A DNA stretch of 5,100 bases from Lysobacterales bacterium (GTDB lineage: Bacteria > Pseudomonadota > Gammaproteobacteria > Xanthomonadales > Marinicellaceae): contig JALWML010000239.1 of assembly GCA_027083915.1 (NCBI GenBank), positions 1 to 5,100 on the forward strand. Direction: 5' to 3'. Each line of letters opens with the position of its first letter. The stretch's first letter is position 1. The notes below the pieces were generated by a model, which did no database searches, was not told the DNA's origin, and saw nothing but the letters and a program-made list of their open reading frames with translations. The translations under genes and the position numbers were made by a program. Shown here one piece after another: positions 5,079 to 5,100 of this stretch.

Positions 5079-5100
5079 ATGGCCCAAGAGTTGAATCTTA
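5071..5100 (-). other. Possible second tmRNA/tRNA-like 3' end, facing left (cut by window edge)
   Basis: On the minus strand the last bases read TTCAACT, then CTTGGGCCAT, then CTCCACCA. The TTCAACT loop and CTCCACCA end recall the tmRNA 3' end, but 18 bases separate the loop from the end instead of 16, and the flanking bases do not pair as a T-stem. It may be a degenerate att remnant or a chance resemblance extending from the palindrome arm. Low confidence. Confidence 0.25.

Noticed and set aside
1..5100. CRISPR array
   Set aside because: No regularly spaced identical repeats of 25-40 bp are visible; the repeats seen are short and irregular.

Overview
The window is AT-rich DNA, by eye roughly two-thirds A+T, and carries accessory genes rather than housekeeping ones. 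It looks like the right-hand part of a small defence or mobile island. The sigma70-like promoters, the 3' CCA in a tRNA/tmRNA-like 3' end at the right edge and the gene families suggest an AT-rich gammaproteobacterium-like host. That is inference; nothing here identifies a species.

Layout. (1) Positions 1-2671, minus strand: a two-gene restriction-modification operon. The first gene (632-2671) encodes a single polypeptide with an N-terminal PD-(D/E)XK nuclease signature followed by a gamma-class N6-adenine methyltransferase. The second (from 632 leftwards, cut off by the window edge) is an HsdS-like specificity subunit. This fused R.M plus separate S layout is that of BcgI-like type IIB enzymes. 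The S gene has no ATG: the junction reads TAATT where a TAATG stop/start overlap would be expected, and a 10-bp hairpin follows at once. (2) Positions 2672-2888: divergent intergenic region with a promoter for the R-M operon on the minus strand and a very good sigma70 promoter on the plus strand, followed by an 8+8 bp palindromic operator. (3) Positions 2889-3578, plus strand: a decayed toxin-like gene, broken into two frames and probably missing its middle, then an intact Xre-type HTH gene that is its probable antitoxin and autoregulator. (4) Positions 3579-3767: regulatory region with a hairpin, a promoter and several GGGTATAA-type repeats. (5) Positions 3768-4837: an overlapping gene pair, an HTH protein of the 'mobile mystery protein A' type and a Fic protein of the 'mobile mystery protein B' type, together a probable Fic-based toxin-antitoxin module. 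(6) Positions 4838-5100: non-coding, with three more copies of the GGTATAAC motif, a 25-base match to a tmRNA/tRNA 3' end (probable integration-site remnant), and an intrinsic terminator at the centre of a 27-bp perfect inverted repeat whose outer arms both read CTCCACCA.

How the parts fit. A restriction-modification system, one decayed and one intact toxin-antitoxin-like module, and an attachment-site-like sequence next to the terminator form a typical stabilised island end. The most unusual signals are the missing ATG plus hairpin at the S gene, the shared GGTATAAC motif on both flanks of the Fic module, the lack of a canonical Fic inhibitory motif in either partner, and the near-perfect palindrome around the att-like site.
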